Source: Bacillota bacterium
GTDB lineage: Bacteria > Bacillota > Clostridia > Oscillospirales > Oscillospiraceae
NCBI GenBank assembly: GCA_030529825.1
Contig: JAUMWD010000013.1
Span: 1-46,342 of the forward strand
DNA: 46,342 nucleotides
Reading direction: 5' to 3'
The notes below the pieces were generated by a model. It made no database searches and had not been told where the DNA came from. It saw nothing but the letters and a program-made list of their open reading frames with translations. Shown here one piece after another: positions 17,497-25,805 of the stretch. The position numbers were made by a program, and so were the translations under genes. The stretch's first letter is position 1. Each line of letters opens with the position of its first letter.

Positions 17497-18996
17497 ATGA
17501 AAAACATACTCGAATATCTGGAGGCTACTGCCTCAAAATATCCTGAAAAAACCGCTTTTTCCGACGGGGAAAGCTCCCTCAGCTTCGGGGAGCTGCTCTC
17601 CCTTTCTCAAATCGGCGGAACAAATCTTATAAAGAGAGCCGCCCATACCGCGGGGAAGCCCGTTGCGGTGTTTATGAAAAAGTGTCCCGAAACCATTGCG
17701 TCATTTTTTGCCGTGACCTATGCAGGCTGCTGCTATGTGCCTCTTGAAATGGGACTTCCCATGCATCGCGTGCGCCGAATTCTGGGAAAAATCGATCCGG
17801 AAATCATCATCTGTGATGACAGCAGCGCGGAAAAATGCGAAGAGCTTGGCTACGGCGACAGAATGCTGACCGTGAATGAGCTGTTCACGGGCAGGGCAGG
17901 GGATGAGCTGAAGACAGCTCGCGAAAAGAGCATAGACATTGACCCTGTCTATATCGTGTTTACCTCCGGCAGCACCGGCGAGCCCAAGGGCGTCACCGCC
18001 TGTCACCGTTCTCTGATCGACTATGCAAGCTCACTTTGCCCCGTCATCGGTGCCGATGAAAACAGCGTGTTTGCCATGCAGGTGCCTCTTTATGTGGATG
18101 CCTGCATGAAGGAGATCCTTTCTGCAATTAAATGCGGTTCGACGGTTTATCTCATGCAGCAGAGCCTGTTCATGTCCCCGCTTAAGGTGCTGGATTTTCT
18201 CAACACCTATAAGATTAACACTGTTTGCTGGGTTGCCTCGGCGCTGACACTTGTTTCAGGTCTGGGCGCCTTTGAGGAGGGAAGACCCGAGTACCTTAAA
18301 ACCGTGTGCTTCGGCAGTGAGGTTTTCCCTGTGAAGCAGTTGAGAGCATGGCAGAAGGCCTGCCCAGAGGCGAGATTTGTCAATCTCTACGGCCCTACGG
18401 AATGTACCGGCATGAGCTTTTATTATGAGGTTGACCGCACTTTTGAAGACGGCGATGTGATTCCCGTAGGCCGCCCCTTTGATAACACCGCCTTCATGCT
18501 GCTGAAAGAGGATGACAGGCCTGCCGCGCAGGGGGAAACGGGGGAAATATGTATTCGCGGCACCGCAGTAACTCTGGGCTATTACGATGATCCCGAGCGC
18601 ACCGCGGCGGTATTCACCCAAAATCCCCTTAATCCCCATTACCCCGAATTAATTTACCGCACGGGAGATTTGGGAAAGCTGAACGAATTCGGCGAGCTTT
18701 TGTTCGTGTCCCGCAAGGACAGCCAGATAAAGAACATGGGCCACCGCATTGAGTTAGGTGAAATTGAATCCTGCGCCTGTATGTTTGAGGGCGTTGAAAA
18801 CGCCTGCTGCATATTCGATAAGGAAAAGGGCAAGCTGTATCTGTTCTACATGGGCGCCGCAGATGAAAAAGCTCTGCGCGGCTATATGAGAAATGAACTG
18901 CCCCGTCACATGATTCCCTCAAAATACAACCGTATGGATATGCTTCCCATGCTGCCCAACGGAAAAATAGACAGAAAAGCACTTATGGAGATTTAA
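17497..18996 (+). CDS. Amino-acid adenylation enzyme, DltA-like
   Basis: A 499-residue AMP-forming enzyme of the ANL superfamily, close to the size of DltA. Core motifs are present: A3 FTSGSTGEPKGV (155-166), A5 NLYGPTE, A7 YRTGDL (from 387), A8 KNMGHRIELGEIE, and A10 NGKIDRKAL with the catalytic Lys490. A VDACMKEI segment stands where A4 is expected and keeps an Asp that in amino-acid-activating members contacts the amino group. It would activate a small amino acid and load it on the adjacent carrier protein. AAGG at 17486-17489 precedes the ATG. D-alanine is the default guess from the gene order, not shown. Confidence 0.85.
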   Translation: MKNILEYLEATASKYPEKTAFSDGESSLSFGELLSLSQIGGTNLIKRAAHTAGKPVAVFMKKCPETIASFFAVTYAGCCYVPLEMGLPMHRVRRILGKIDPEIIICDDSSAEKCEELGYGDRMLTVNELFTGRAGDELKTAREKSIDIDPVYIVFTSGSTGEPKGVTACHRSLIDYASSLCPVIGADENSVFAMQVPLYVDACMKEILSAIKCGSTVYLMQQSLFMSPLKVLDFLNTYKINTVCWVASALTLVSGLGAFEEGRPEYLKTVCFGSEVFPVKQLRAWQKACPEARFVNLYGPTECTGMSFYYEVDRTFEDGDVIPVGRPFDNTAFMLLKEDDRPAAQGETGEICIRGTAVTLGYYDDPERTAAVFTQNPLNPHYPELIYRTGDLGKLNEFGELLFVSRKDSQIKNMGHRIELGEIESCACMFEGVENACCIFDKEKGKLYLFYMGAADEKALRGYMRNELPRHMIPSKYNRMDMLPMLPNGKIDRKALMEI

Positions 18997-18998
18997 CT

Positions 18999-19226
18999 AT
19001 GGACGAAATCCTTGAAATTCTGGAAGGTCTCGACCTTGATGTTGATTTTGAAACCTGCGACACCCTTGTAGATGACGGCATTCTCGCGTCTCTGGACATC
19101 GTGAGCATCATTGCGGAGCTCTCCGAGGAGTTTGACATCACCATTCCCGCCCGGGATATTGTTCCCGAAAACTTCAATTCCGCCGAGGCCATGTATGCCA
19201 TGGTCAGACGCCTCATGGACGAATAA
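18999..19226 (+). CDS. Acyl/aminoacyl carrier protein, DltC-like, atypical Ser site
   Basis: A 75-residue acidic helical protein starting two bases after the adenylation gene. The phosphopantetheine attachment site is Ser31 in DDGILASLDIVSII. In most carrier proteins the residue before this serine is Asp (DSL or DSF); here it is Ala30. The C-terminus reads IVPENFNSAEAMYAMVRRL, typical of the DltC-like carriers found with MBOAT genes. It should hold the activated residue as a thioester for the membrane acyltransferase. Whether a standard transferase modifies the altered site is open. Confidence 0.85.
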   Translation: MDEILEILEGLDLDVDFETCDTLVDDGILASLDIVSIIAELSEEFDITIPARDIVPENFNSAEAMYAMVRRLMDE

Positions 19227-19229
19227 GCC

Positions 19230-20810
19230 GTGCTGTTCACCTCTTACGGCTTTATAGCCTTTTTAATTGTATTATTTGCGCTGTATTATCTCATTCCGAA
19301 GCGCTTTCAATGGATTTTGCTGCTGATTGCCGACGCGATTTTCTATTATTGCGCAGGCTGGCAGGGCCTCGTCTTCATGGCGGCCACCGTCATAGTGGCA
19401 TGGGCCTCCACAAATCTCATGGGAAAATCCCTTGCACAGCAGAAGGCGTATCTGTCATCCCCTTCGGGAAAAGAGCTTTCCCGTGAGGAGAGAAAGGCCT
19501 TCAAAAAGGAAAAGGAGAAATACAGAAAGCGTATATTCATTCTTGCGCTTGTGCTGGATTTAGGCATACTGGCTGCGCTGAAATACACGAATTTCCTTAT
19601 AAATAATGTAAATTCCCTGTTTTCGGCAAAGCTTGCGGGTGTGGACTGGGTGCTGCCTTTAGGCATATCCTTCTATACCTTCCAGACCGTGAGCTATATC
19701 ATCGATGTGTATTGGGAAAAGGTCGAGGCGGAGAAAAATATTTTCCGCGTGGCGCTGTTCACATCCTTCTTCCCCCTGCTCATTCAGGGCCCCATTTCCC
19801 GCTACGGTGAACTGACGGAAACCCTCTTCGCTGAGCATAAGGCGGATTTCAAGCAGATCTCCTTCGGCCTGCAGAGAATCCTTTGGGGCTACTTTAAGAA
19901 GCTCGTCATTGCCGACCGCCTGCTTGTGGCGGTAACAACCCTCTGCGGTGACCCTGCCACCTACACGGGTGCCTATGTTTTTCTCGGTGCCATGTTCTAT
20001 GCGGCGGAGCTCTATGCCGACTTTACCGGCGGTATTGACATCACCATCGGCATAGCTCAGGTGCTGGGTGTCAAGGTGCAGGAAAACTTCATCCGTCCCT
20101 ATTTCTCCCGCAACATTGCGGAATATTGGCGGCGCTGGCACATTTCCATGGGTACATGGTTCAAGGACTACATTTTCTATCCGCTGTCCGTTGCGCCCTG
20201 GCTTTTGAAGCTTTCCAAGAAGGCGAGAAAGAGCATTTCCGACGGATTCGGAAGAAAGCTCTCCGTGTATGTTTCCACAATCATTACCTGGTTCCTTACG
20301 GGCCTGTGGCACGGTGCGGCATGGAACTTTGTGGTGTGGGGCCTTCTCAATGCCGTGTTTATTCTGGCAGGGGAGGAGTATAAGCCTGTGGCAACGCGCT
20401 TCCGCACAAAGCATGAAAGACTTGTGGGAAGCTTCGGCTACCGCATTTTTGAAACCCTCCGCACTTTTTTGCTGGTGAGCTCCTTCCGAATTCTTGACTG
20501 CTACCGTGATGTGGCGGTTTCCTTCAAGGCATTCTTCTCCGTGTTCACGGATTTCAATTGGGGAAGCGCCTTCGGAAATCTTCTGAACATCGGCCTTACT
20601 GCAGGAGACTATCTTGTTGCGGGCATTGGCGTTGTTATGATGTTCACCGTGAGCTGTGTTCAGGAAAAGCATGGCGAGGTGCGTGAGCTTATATGGCAGA
20701 GAAAGCTGCTGCCATATGTGCTGTTCACCCTGCTTACCATTGGAATATTAATCTTCGGAGCCTACGGCGTGGGCTACGATTCCGCCCAGTTTATTTATAA
20801 TCAGTTCTGA
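19230..20810 (+). CDS. MBOAT family acyltransferase, DltB/AlgI-like
   Basis: A 526-residue multi-spanning membrane protein. It has the family motifs GISFYTFQTVSYIIDVYW, FADFTGGIDI-type helix (read here as YADFTGGIDI), EYWRRWHISMGTWFKDYI with His304, and LTGLWHGAAWNFVVWG with the catalytic His361. MBOAT proteins of this branch move acyl or D-alanyl groups across the membrane to polysaccharide or teichoic acid. The start is GTG at 19230, three bases after the carrier protein stop. It is part of the coupled block from 17497 to 22421. Confidence 0.9.
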   Translation: MLFTSYGFIAFLIVLFALYYLIPKRFQWILLLIADAIFYYCAGWQGLVFMAATVIVAWASTNLMGKSLAQQKAYLSSPSGKELSREERKAFKKEKEKYRKRIFILALVLDLGILAALKYTNFLINNVNSLFSAKLAGVDWVLPLGISFYTFQTVSYIIDVYWEKVEAEKNIFRVALFTSFFPLLIQGPISRYGELTETLFAEHKADFKQISFGLQRILWGYFKKLVIADRLLVAVTTLCGDPATYTGAYVFLGAMFYAAELYADFTGGIDITIGIAQVLGVKVQENFIRPYFSRNIAEYWRRWHISMGTWFKDYIFYPLSVAPWLLKLSKKARKSISDGFGRKLSVYVSTIITWFLTGLWHGAAWNFVVWGLLNAVFILAGEEYKPVATRFRTKHERLVGSFGYRIFETLRTFLLVSSFRILDCYRDVAVSFKAFFSVFTDFNWGSAFGNLLNIGLTAGDYLVAGIGVVMMFTVSCVQEKHGEVRELIWQRKLLPYVLFTLLTIGILIFGAYGVGYDSAQFIYNQF

Positions 20811-20811
20811 T

Positions 20812-21897
20812 ATGACAAAGACCAAATCAAAAGTACATATCCTTGCCATAGTCTGCGTGCTTATCTTTGTGGCTGCGGCGGTGTGGCTCTTGGGAAAGCT
20901 ACTGCAGCCCAAATATATGTCGGGCGTTCTTGAGGGCGCCATGACCGCGGAGTATTACGAGGAAACCACCAACCACGATGTTATCTTCATCGGCGACTGC
21001 GAGGTTTACGAAAACTTTTCCCCCGTCACCATGTGGGAGGAATACGGCATAACAAGCTACATCCGCGGCTCCGCCCAGCAGCTTATATGGCAGTCATATT
21101 ACCTGCTGGAGGAAGCCTTTGAGCTTGATAGCCCCAAGGTCGTGGTTTATAATGTTCAGGCCATGAAGTATTCCGAGCCCCAGAGCGAGGCGTATAACCG
21201 CATGACCATTGACGGAATGCCCCTTTCAAGCCATAAAGTCGGCGCAATAAAAGCATCCATGACCGAGGACGAGGATTTTATCAGCTACCTCATTCCTCTG
21301 CTGCGCTATCATGACCGATGGAATGAAATCAGCTCCGAGGACTTTAAGTATATGTTCTCCCGGGACAGCGTCACGGTTTCGGGTTACCTCATGCGCTCGG
21401 ATGTGAAGCCCATGGGTAAACTCCCCAGCGCGCCTGTGCTGGAGGATTACACCATAGGCGACACCTGCTGGGAATACCTCGATAAAATCCGTGAGCTCTG
21501 CGATGAAAACGGAGCCACGCTCATTCTCATTAAATCTCCCAGCCAGTGGCCCTACTGGTATGAGGAGTGGGACGAACAGATATGCGACTATGCCGAAAAA
21601 TACGGCATCGACTATCTCAATATGCTGCCGCTGACAGAGGAAATCGGCATCGACTGGGAAACGGACACCTATGACGCGGGACTGCACCTCAATGTTTACG
21701 GCGCCGAAAAATTAGGACATTGGTTTGGCGGCATACTCTGCAGCGAGTACGGCCTTGAGGATCATAGAGGCGACAGCGAGCTTGCCGCGGCATGGGGAGA
21801 AAAATGCGACGCCTACCATGCGCTTTATGACGCACAGCAGGCGGAGCTTGAAGAATACGGCTATTTGAAGTCATGGACATTAGGAGATAAGGCATGA
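20812..21897 (+). CDS. SGNH-hydrolase-like membrane-anchored protein with Cys in block I
   Basis: A 361-residue protein with an N-terminal membrane helix (about 8-28) and an outward globular domain. The position of the SGNH nucleophile reads VIFIGDCEVYENFSP: the usual GDS is GDC, with Cys63. A C-terminal block YDAGLHLNVYGAEKL supplies the Asp288-x3-His292 pair. DltD and AlgJ/AlgX-type proteins have this role next to MBOAT enzymes. The start ATG 20812 is one base after the MBOAT stop. The Cys could act as an alternative nucleophile or mark loss of esterase activity. Confidence 0.78.
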   Translation: MTKTKSKVHILAIVCVLIFVAAAVWLLGKLLQPKYMSGVLEGAMTAEYYEETTNHDVIFIGDCEVYENFSPVTMWEEYGITSYIRGSAQQLIWQSYYLLEEAFELDSPKVVVYNVQAMKYSEPQSEAYNRMTIDGMPLSSHKVGAIKASMTEDEDFISYLIPLLRYHDRWNEISSEDFKYMFSRDSVTVSGYLMRSDVKPMGKLPSAPVLEDYTIGDTCWEYLDKIRELCDENGATLILIKSPSQWPYWYEEWDEQICDYAEKYGIDYLNMLPLTEEIGIDWETDTYDAGLHLNVYGAEKLGHWFGGILCSEYGLEDHRGDSELAAAWGEKCDAYHALYDAQQAELEEYGYLKSWTLGDKA

Positions 21898-22421
21898 AAA
21901 AAACAATTGCTTTTTTGCTGGCACTGATGATGCTTTTTGCACTTTGCGCCTGCGGCGGTGACAGCGATAATTCAGATAATAAGAAGGAAAACGAAAGCTA
22001 CGAGCCCGACTACGGCGAGCTGTATTACGAGGCAGAGGGCCTGAAATTCGGCATTATGGACTTTGCGGATGCGGTGCTTGATTCCCTCGGTGAGCCCGAC
22101 GGAACCTTCGAGTCTGAAAGCTGTGCATATCAGGGCAAGGACTATTTTTACTACTATGACGGCTTTGAGGTCATGGCAAATGAGATTGACGGCAATATGC
22201 GTATTACGGGCATTACCGTTGCAGACGACACCGTACAGAATCCCCAGGGCGTAAAAATCGGCATGGATATTGAGGAAGCTCTTTCTCTCATGGGCGACGG
22301 CTATACCCAAAGCGGCTCTGTATATAAATACATTGTCGGCTCAACTCTGCTGATGATTAAGGCAGGGGATGACAACTGCGTATCCGCCATCGAATACGCC
22401 GTAGCCGCAAATCAGGAATAA
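21894..22421 (+). CDS. Small lipoprotein, last gene of the dlt-like operon
   Basis: A 175-residue protein with a signal peptide and lipobox (FALCACGG), then an acidic Ser/Asp/Asn linker and a compact domain. The segment GVKIGMDIEEALSLMGDGYTQ followed by beta strands resembles the small SmpA-like fold, a weak resemblance only. The ATG overlaps the preceding stop as ATGA. The minus-strand protein at 34097-34621 has a similar GIRVGDSELDAKTLLLDSGYS segment. Function unknown. Confidence 0.75.
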   Translation: MKKTIAFLLALMMLFALCACGGDSDNSDNKKENESYEPDYGELYYEAEGLKFGIMDFADAVLDSLGEPDGTFESESCAYQGKDYFYYYDGFEVMANEIDGNMRITGITVADDTVQNPQGVKIGMDIEEALSLMGDGYTQSGSVYKYIVGSTLLMIKAGDDNCVSAIEYAVAANQE

Positions 22422-22435
22422 ATTAATAAGCAAAG

Positions 22436-22463
22436 AAAAAGCACCGCTAAGCGGTGCTTTTTT
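22436..22463. terminator. Bidirectional terminator
   Basis: AAAAAGCACCGC (22436-22447), loop TAA, then GCGGTGCTTTTTT from 22451. It lies between the end of the dlt-like operon and the convergent gene at 22465. The GCACCGC/GCGGTGC stem is the same as in the rplQ terminator. Confidence 0.92.
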
Positions 22464-22464
22464 A

Positions 22465-22971
22465 TTACTCCTGATTTGGTTTGTCCTTTAAAGACTGAAG
22501 CAGAGAAACTGCTTCGCTTAAGCCCAACAGAATGGAACCGGAAATCAAGCCGTAAATCCATACTATAAATGCCGAGCCGAAGGCGAAATCGTTGTCACTG
22601 AAGATGCTGTCGCCGAGAGTACTGCCGAGAACAATGCCTGCGATAAATGTGGCAATATAGACGATTATGGAAATGACCTTAAGGTCGTTTGCTATACCGT
22701 TGGAGGAAGAAAAGGTCTTTTTGCTGTCGTGATACTTTTTGATTTCTTCGTACTCGTCATCGGTTACTGCAATGGGGAAAACACGGTAGTATCTGCCGGC
22801 ATTTGGCCCGTCCCAATCACAATTGGGGTAGTCGTCGCTGTAAATATTTGAGGGATTGTAATCCTTGATTACGAGACCTTCCTGAATAAGGACATTCGCT
22901 TTTTCCTGATATTCCTTTCTTGCTGCTTCTGCGCGTTTTTGCTGAAGATACTGATCAACTAACTGGCCCAT
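22465..22971 (-). CDS. Hypothetical membrane protein
   Basis: A 168-residue protein that I do not recognise. The N-terminal part is soluble and charged (MGQLVDQYLQQKRAEAARKE), with a tyrosine-rich stretch around residues 45-65. Two membrane helices follow at roughly residues 97-120 and 130-155 (VISIIVYIATFIAGIVLG and FGSAFIVWIYGLISGSILLG). ATG 22971 is chosen because GGAGG lies 10 bases upstream; an in-frame TTG nine bases earlier touches that site. It stands alone, convergent with the dlt-like operon. Confidence 0.7.
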   Translation of the reverse strand: MGQLVDQYLQQKRAEAARKEYQEKANVLIQEGLVIKDYNPSNIYSDDYPNCDWDGPNAGRYYRVFPIAVTDDEYEEIKKYHDSKKTFSSSNGIANDLKVISIIVYIATFIAGIVLGSTLGDSIFSDNDFAFGSAFIVWIYGLISGSILLGLSEAVSLLQSLKDKPNQE

Positions 22972-23031
22972 ATCAACCAAACCTCCTTGTATTTATACAA
23001 TAAATATATACCACATACTGACAGTTTTCAA

Positions 23032-23907
23032 TCACTTTTTCTCTGTTACCCATTTTACTATGTAGTCGGCGAATTTCTGTGTGGCAGGGCTTTGCTTGCT
23101 GGCCTCTGGTATTGCAAGGCCGATGGTGCGCTTTGAAGGGGGAACGAGCTCCTTTACCTTCAGATTGTCGTGTCTCCCCTTGAGGAGAAGCTCGGGCATA
23201 ATGCTTATGCCAAGCCCCTGCTCCACCATGGCGATGATGGCGTAATCGTCCTTTGTGGAGAACTTTATGTTGGGCTTGATGCCTGCGGCATCAAGGGCGC
23301 GCCGCGCATCGTGGTTTGAGGTTTCAAGCAGAGTTATGAAGGCCTCTGTCTCACATTCAACGAGAGGAAATTTGGGGTAGGCGGCGAACTTGTGGTCGTT
23401 GGGCAGAATGGCAAAAAGCCTGTCCTCCATAAGTGCGATGCAATCGCAGTTAAGTCTGTTGGGAAGGGTGACGAAGCCCAAATCCACCATGCCGGAGTTT
23501 AGCCACTCCTCAACATCGTAATAGTCGCCGGTGAGCAGCTTAATATCCACATTTGGATAGTCCCGCTGAAATTCCTTGATAACACCGGGAAGCCAGTGTA
23601 CCGCAACGGAGGTAAAGGCACCGATGCGCACCGTGCCGGAGTCGATGCCCTGTATGGCGGATACCGTCTGACGAAGCTGCTCCTCATAGCTTAATATGCT
23701 GCGTATGCAGGGCATGATTCGCTTGCCGTTATCTGTGAGCTTCGCGCCGGCTCTGGAACGGGTGAGTATGGAAAAACCGAACTCCTCCTCAAGGCTGTTT
23801 ATGGCGTGGCTGATGGCGGATTGAGTGCAGCCGAGAGCCTCCGCGGCCCTTGTCATGGAGCCGAATTCTATCACTTTCGCCAAAGTTTCGTATCTTGATA
23901 TGTTCAT
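23032..23907 (-). CDS. LysR-family transcriptional regulator
   Basis: A 291-residue protein. The N-terminal winged helix-turn-helix reads YETLAKVIEFGSMTRAAEALGCTQSAISHAINSLE-type (residues 6-40), and the C-terminal half is a periplasmic-binding-like effector domain. It is transcribed divergently from a sodium/solute symporter across a 170-bp gap. This is the usual layout for a LysR protein that controls the neighbouring transporter in response to its substrate. That link is an inference from the arrangement. Confidence 0.92.
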   Translation of the reverse strand: MNISRYETLAKVIEFGSMTRAAEALGCTQSAISHAINSLEEEFGFSILTRSRAGAKLTDNGKRIMPCIRSILSYEEQLRQTVSAIQGIDSGTVRIGAFTSVAVHWLPGVIKEFQRDYPNVDIKLLTGDYYDVEEWLNSGMVDLGFVTLPNRLNCDCIALMEDRLFAILPNDHKFAAYPKFPLVECETEAFITLLETSNHDARRALDAAGIKPNIKFSTKDDYAIIAMVEQGLGISIMPELLLKGRHDNLKVKELVPPSKRTIGLAIPEASKQSPATQKFADYIVKWVTEKK

Positions 23908-24016
23908 CTTTACCCCTAAATATGAAAAAAACTAATGTTAATAATAAAACTATCGAATTTGTTTATACTATACCACAAAAATCAGAAGATTCAAGGAAAA
24001 ACTGCAATTTCCTGCC

Positions 24017-24045
24017 TTGTTAAAGCAAATTTGCCCTCGTATAAT
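24017..24045 (+). promoter_or_regulatory. Promoter of the symporter gene with a palindrome in the spacer
   Basis: TTGTTA (24017-24022) and TATAAT (24040-24045) are 17 bases apart. The perfect 10-bp palindrome GCAAATTTGC (24025-24034) lies inside the spacer. It may be a regulator site, perhaps for the divergent LysR protein, though it is not a clear T-N11-A box. Confidence 0.65.
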
Positions 24046-24077
24046 TCACTTATATTCCAAAAACGAGGTTATAAACC

Positions 24078-25586
24078 ATGAACTCTGAGATTATTGTTTT
24101 TATAGGGTATTTTGTTATCCTCTTTTTCGTAGGTCTTATTTTCTTCTTTAACGGAAGCAATAAGAACCAGAGGGACTACTTCCTGGGCGGCCGCAGCATC
24201 GGTCCCTGGGTAACCGCCATGAGCGCTCAGGCCTCAGATATGTCTGCATGGCTGCTCATGGGCCTGCCCGGCTCCATCCTTGCCTTCGGCTTCGGTCAGA
24301 TCTGGATCGGCATCGGTCTCGCTCTCGGCACCGCGGCAAACTGGATTTTCTGCGCAAAGAGACTCCGCAAGTTCTCCGCTGCAGCCGGTGACGCCATCAC
24401 CGTTCCCCAGTATCTCACCAACCGCTTTGCATCACAGAAGAAAACTTTGCAGGTAATCTGCGCAATTATCTTCCTCGTTGCATTCACCGTTTATGTTGCA
24501 TCTGCGTTCGTTGCGGGCGCATCCGTATTCACCATGCTCTTTGATGGCATCTCCGAGCAGACCGCAATGCTTATCTTTGCACTCATCATCATCGGCTACA
24601 CCTTCCTGGGCGGCTTCAAGGCAGTTTGCTGGACTGACTTCTTCCAGGGCATTCTGATGCTCGTTGCACTGCTGGCAGTTCCCATTATCATCGCCGCAAC
24701 CAAGAATCTTGACTACGGCGCACTGCATACCGTCTTCCAGTACACCGATGCCTCCGGAGAAGTTGTTAACTGCGACTTCGGCGCAGGCCTTTTCTCCGCA
24801 TCCTGGCAGGACATCGTTTCCGGTCTTGGCTGGGGCCTCGGCTACTTCGGTATGCCCCATATCCTTGTTCGCTTCATGTCCATTGAAAAACCCTCTATGG
24901 TAAAGAAGTCCTCCGTTGTTGCAATCATATGGGTTGTCCTTTCCATCGGTGCAGCCTGTCTCATGGCATACTATGCTCGTATGCTCGTGGGCGAGGAGCT
25001 CCTCACCGTTGGCGCACAGAAGACCGTGTTCATCGTTCTGGCACGCAAGCTCTTCCCCGCAGCAATCGCAGGCATCCTGCTGGCAGCTATCATGGCAGCC
25101 TCCGTTTCCACCGCCGACTCCCAGCTGCTGGTTGCCTCCAGCTCCTTTACCTCTGACCTCTACAAGCCCCTCATCCGCAAGAATGCAGGTGATAAGGAAG
25201 TCCTGTGGGTAGGCCGTATCGCAGTTGTTGTCATTTCCGTAGTTGCATACTTCATCGCTTCCTCCAAGGGCGCAGGCGCACAGGCAATCATGAACATGGT
25301 TGAAAACGCCTGGGGTATCTTCGGCGCCGCCTTCGGTCCCGTAATTCTCCTGTCCCTCTTCTGGAGACGCTTTAACTACACCGGTGCCTGCGTAGGCGTT
25401 ATTGTGGGTGCAGTTGTTGACATCGTATGGCTTTTCTGCCTCAACTCCACCGGTGTTTACGAAATCGTTCCCGGCTTCATCTGCGGCGCAATCGCAGCGG
25501 TCGTGGCAACTCTCGTATCCAAGGCTCCCTCCAAAGTGGTCACCAATATTTACGATACCGCAATTCAGGAAAACTACGGCGAATAA
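24078..25586 (+). CDS. putP: Sodium/solute symporter, proline-permease (PutP) type
   Basis: A 502-residue membrane protein of the SSS family with about 12-13 helices. PutP-like features include YFLGGRSIGPWVTAMSAQASDMSAWLLMG-type sequence at residues 35-65, GGFKAVCWTDFFQG in helix 6, and SVSTADSQLLVASSSF, which holds sodium-site serines. It imports proline or a related amino acid with sodium. Codon use resembles the ribosomal genes (GCA, CCC and TCC preferred), hinting at high expression. The exact substrate is not proven. Confidence 0.88.
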   Translation: MNSEIIVFIGYFVILFFVGLIFFFNGSNKNQRDYFLGGRSIGPWVTAMSAQASDMSAWLLMGLPGSILAFGFGQIWIGIGLALGTAANWIFCAKRLRKFSAAAGDAITVPQYLTNRFASQKKTLQVICAIIFLVAFTVYVASAFVAGASVFTMLFDGISEQTAMLIFALIIIGYTFLGGFKAVCWTDFFQGILMLVALLAVPIIIAATKNLDYGALHTVFQYTDASGEVVNCDFGAGLFSASWQDIVSGLGWGLGYFGMPHILVRFMSIEKPSMVKKSSVVAIIWVVLSIGAACLMAYYARMLVGEELLTVGAQKTVFIVLARKLFPAAIAGILLAAIMAASVSTADSQLLVASSSFTSDLYKPLIRKNAGDKEVLWVGRIAVVVISVVAYFIASSKGAGAQAIMNMVENAWGIFGAAFGPVILLSLFWRRFNYTGACVGVIVGAVVDIVWLFCLNSTGVYEIVPGFICGAIAAVVATLVSKAPSKVVTNIYDTAIQENYGE

Positions 25587-25601
25587 TTTTTGATAAAAAA
25601 C

Positions 25602-25640
25602 ACCGACCTGTGGCGTGCTGCCATAGGTCGGTATTTTTTT
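25602..25640 (+). terminator. Rho-independent terminator after the symporter
   Basis: ACCGACCT (25602-25609) pairs with AGGTCGGT (25625-25632), with an inner TGGC/GCCA stem, followed by A and T7 (25634-25640). Confidence 0.9.
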
Positions 25641-25646
25641 ATTGCT

Positions 25647-25793
25647 TTATTGCTCTGTATCTCCCCAGTAGCCTGAAATGCCGTCGGTGGCTTTGTAATC
25701 GCCCTGCGGTACATGACCGTTTCGCTTTTGACCGCGGTAGTCGTGGCCCACGGGTACGGGAGCAGACTTGCGCTTGTCCGTTTTCTTCTTCAT
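25647..25793 (-). CDS. Small basic hypothetical protein (48 aa)
   Basis: A 48-residue protein: MKKKTDKRKSAPVPVGHDYR, then GQKRNGHVPQGDYKATDGIS and GYWGDTEQ. It is rich in Lys, Arg and Gly with no membrane segment. The ATG at 25793 is preceded on the minus strand by AAGGCGGTGATGAC. It starts 12 bases after the spoVAC stop, so the two are probably co-transcribed. I do not recognise the family. Placement suggests a role linked to sporulation, but this is only context. Confidence 0.7.
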   Translation of the reverse strand: MKKKTDKRKSAPVPVGHDYRGQKRNGHVPQGDYKATDGISGYWGDTEQ

Positions 25794-25805
25794 GTCATCA
25801 CCGCC

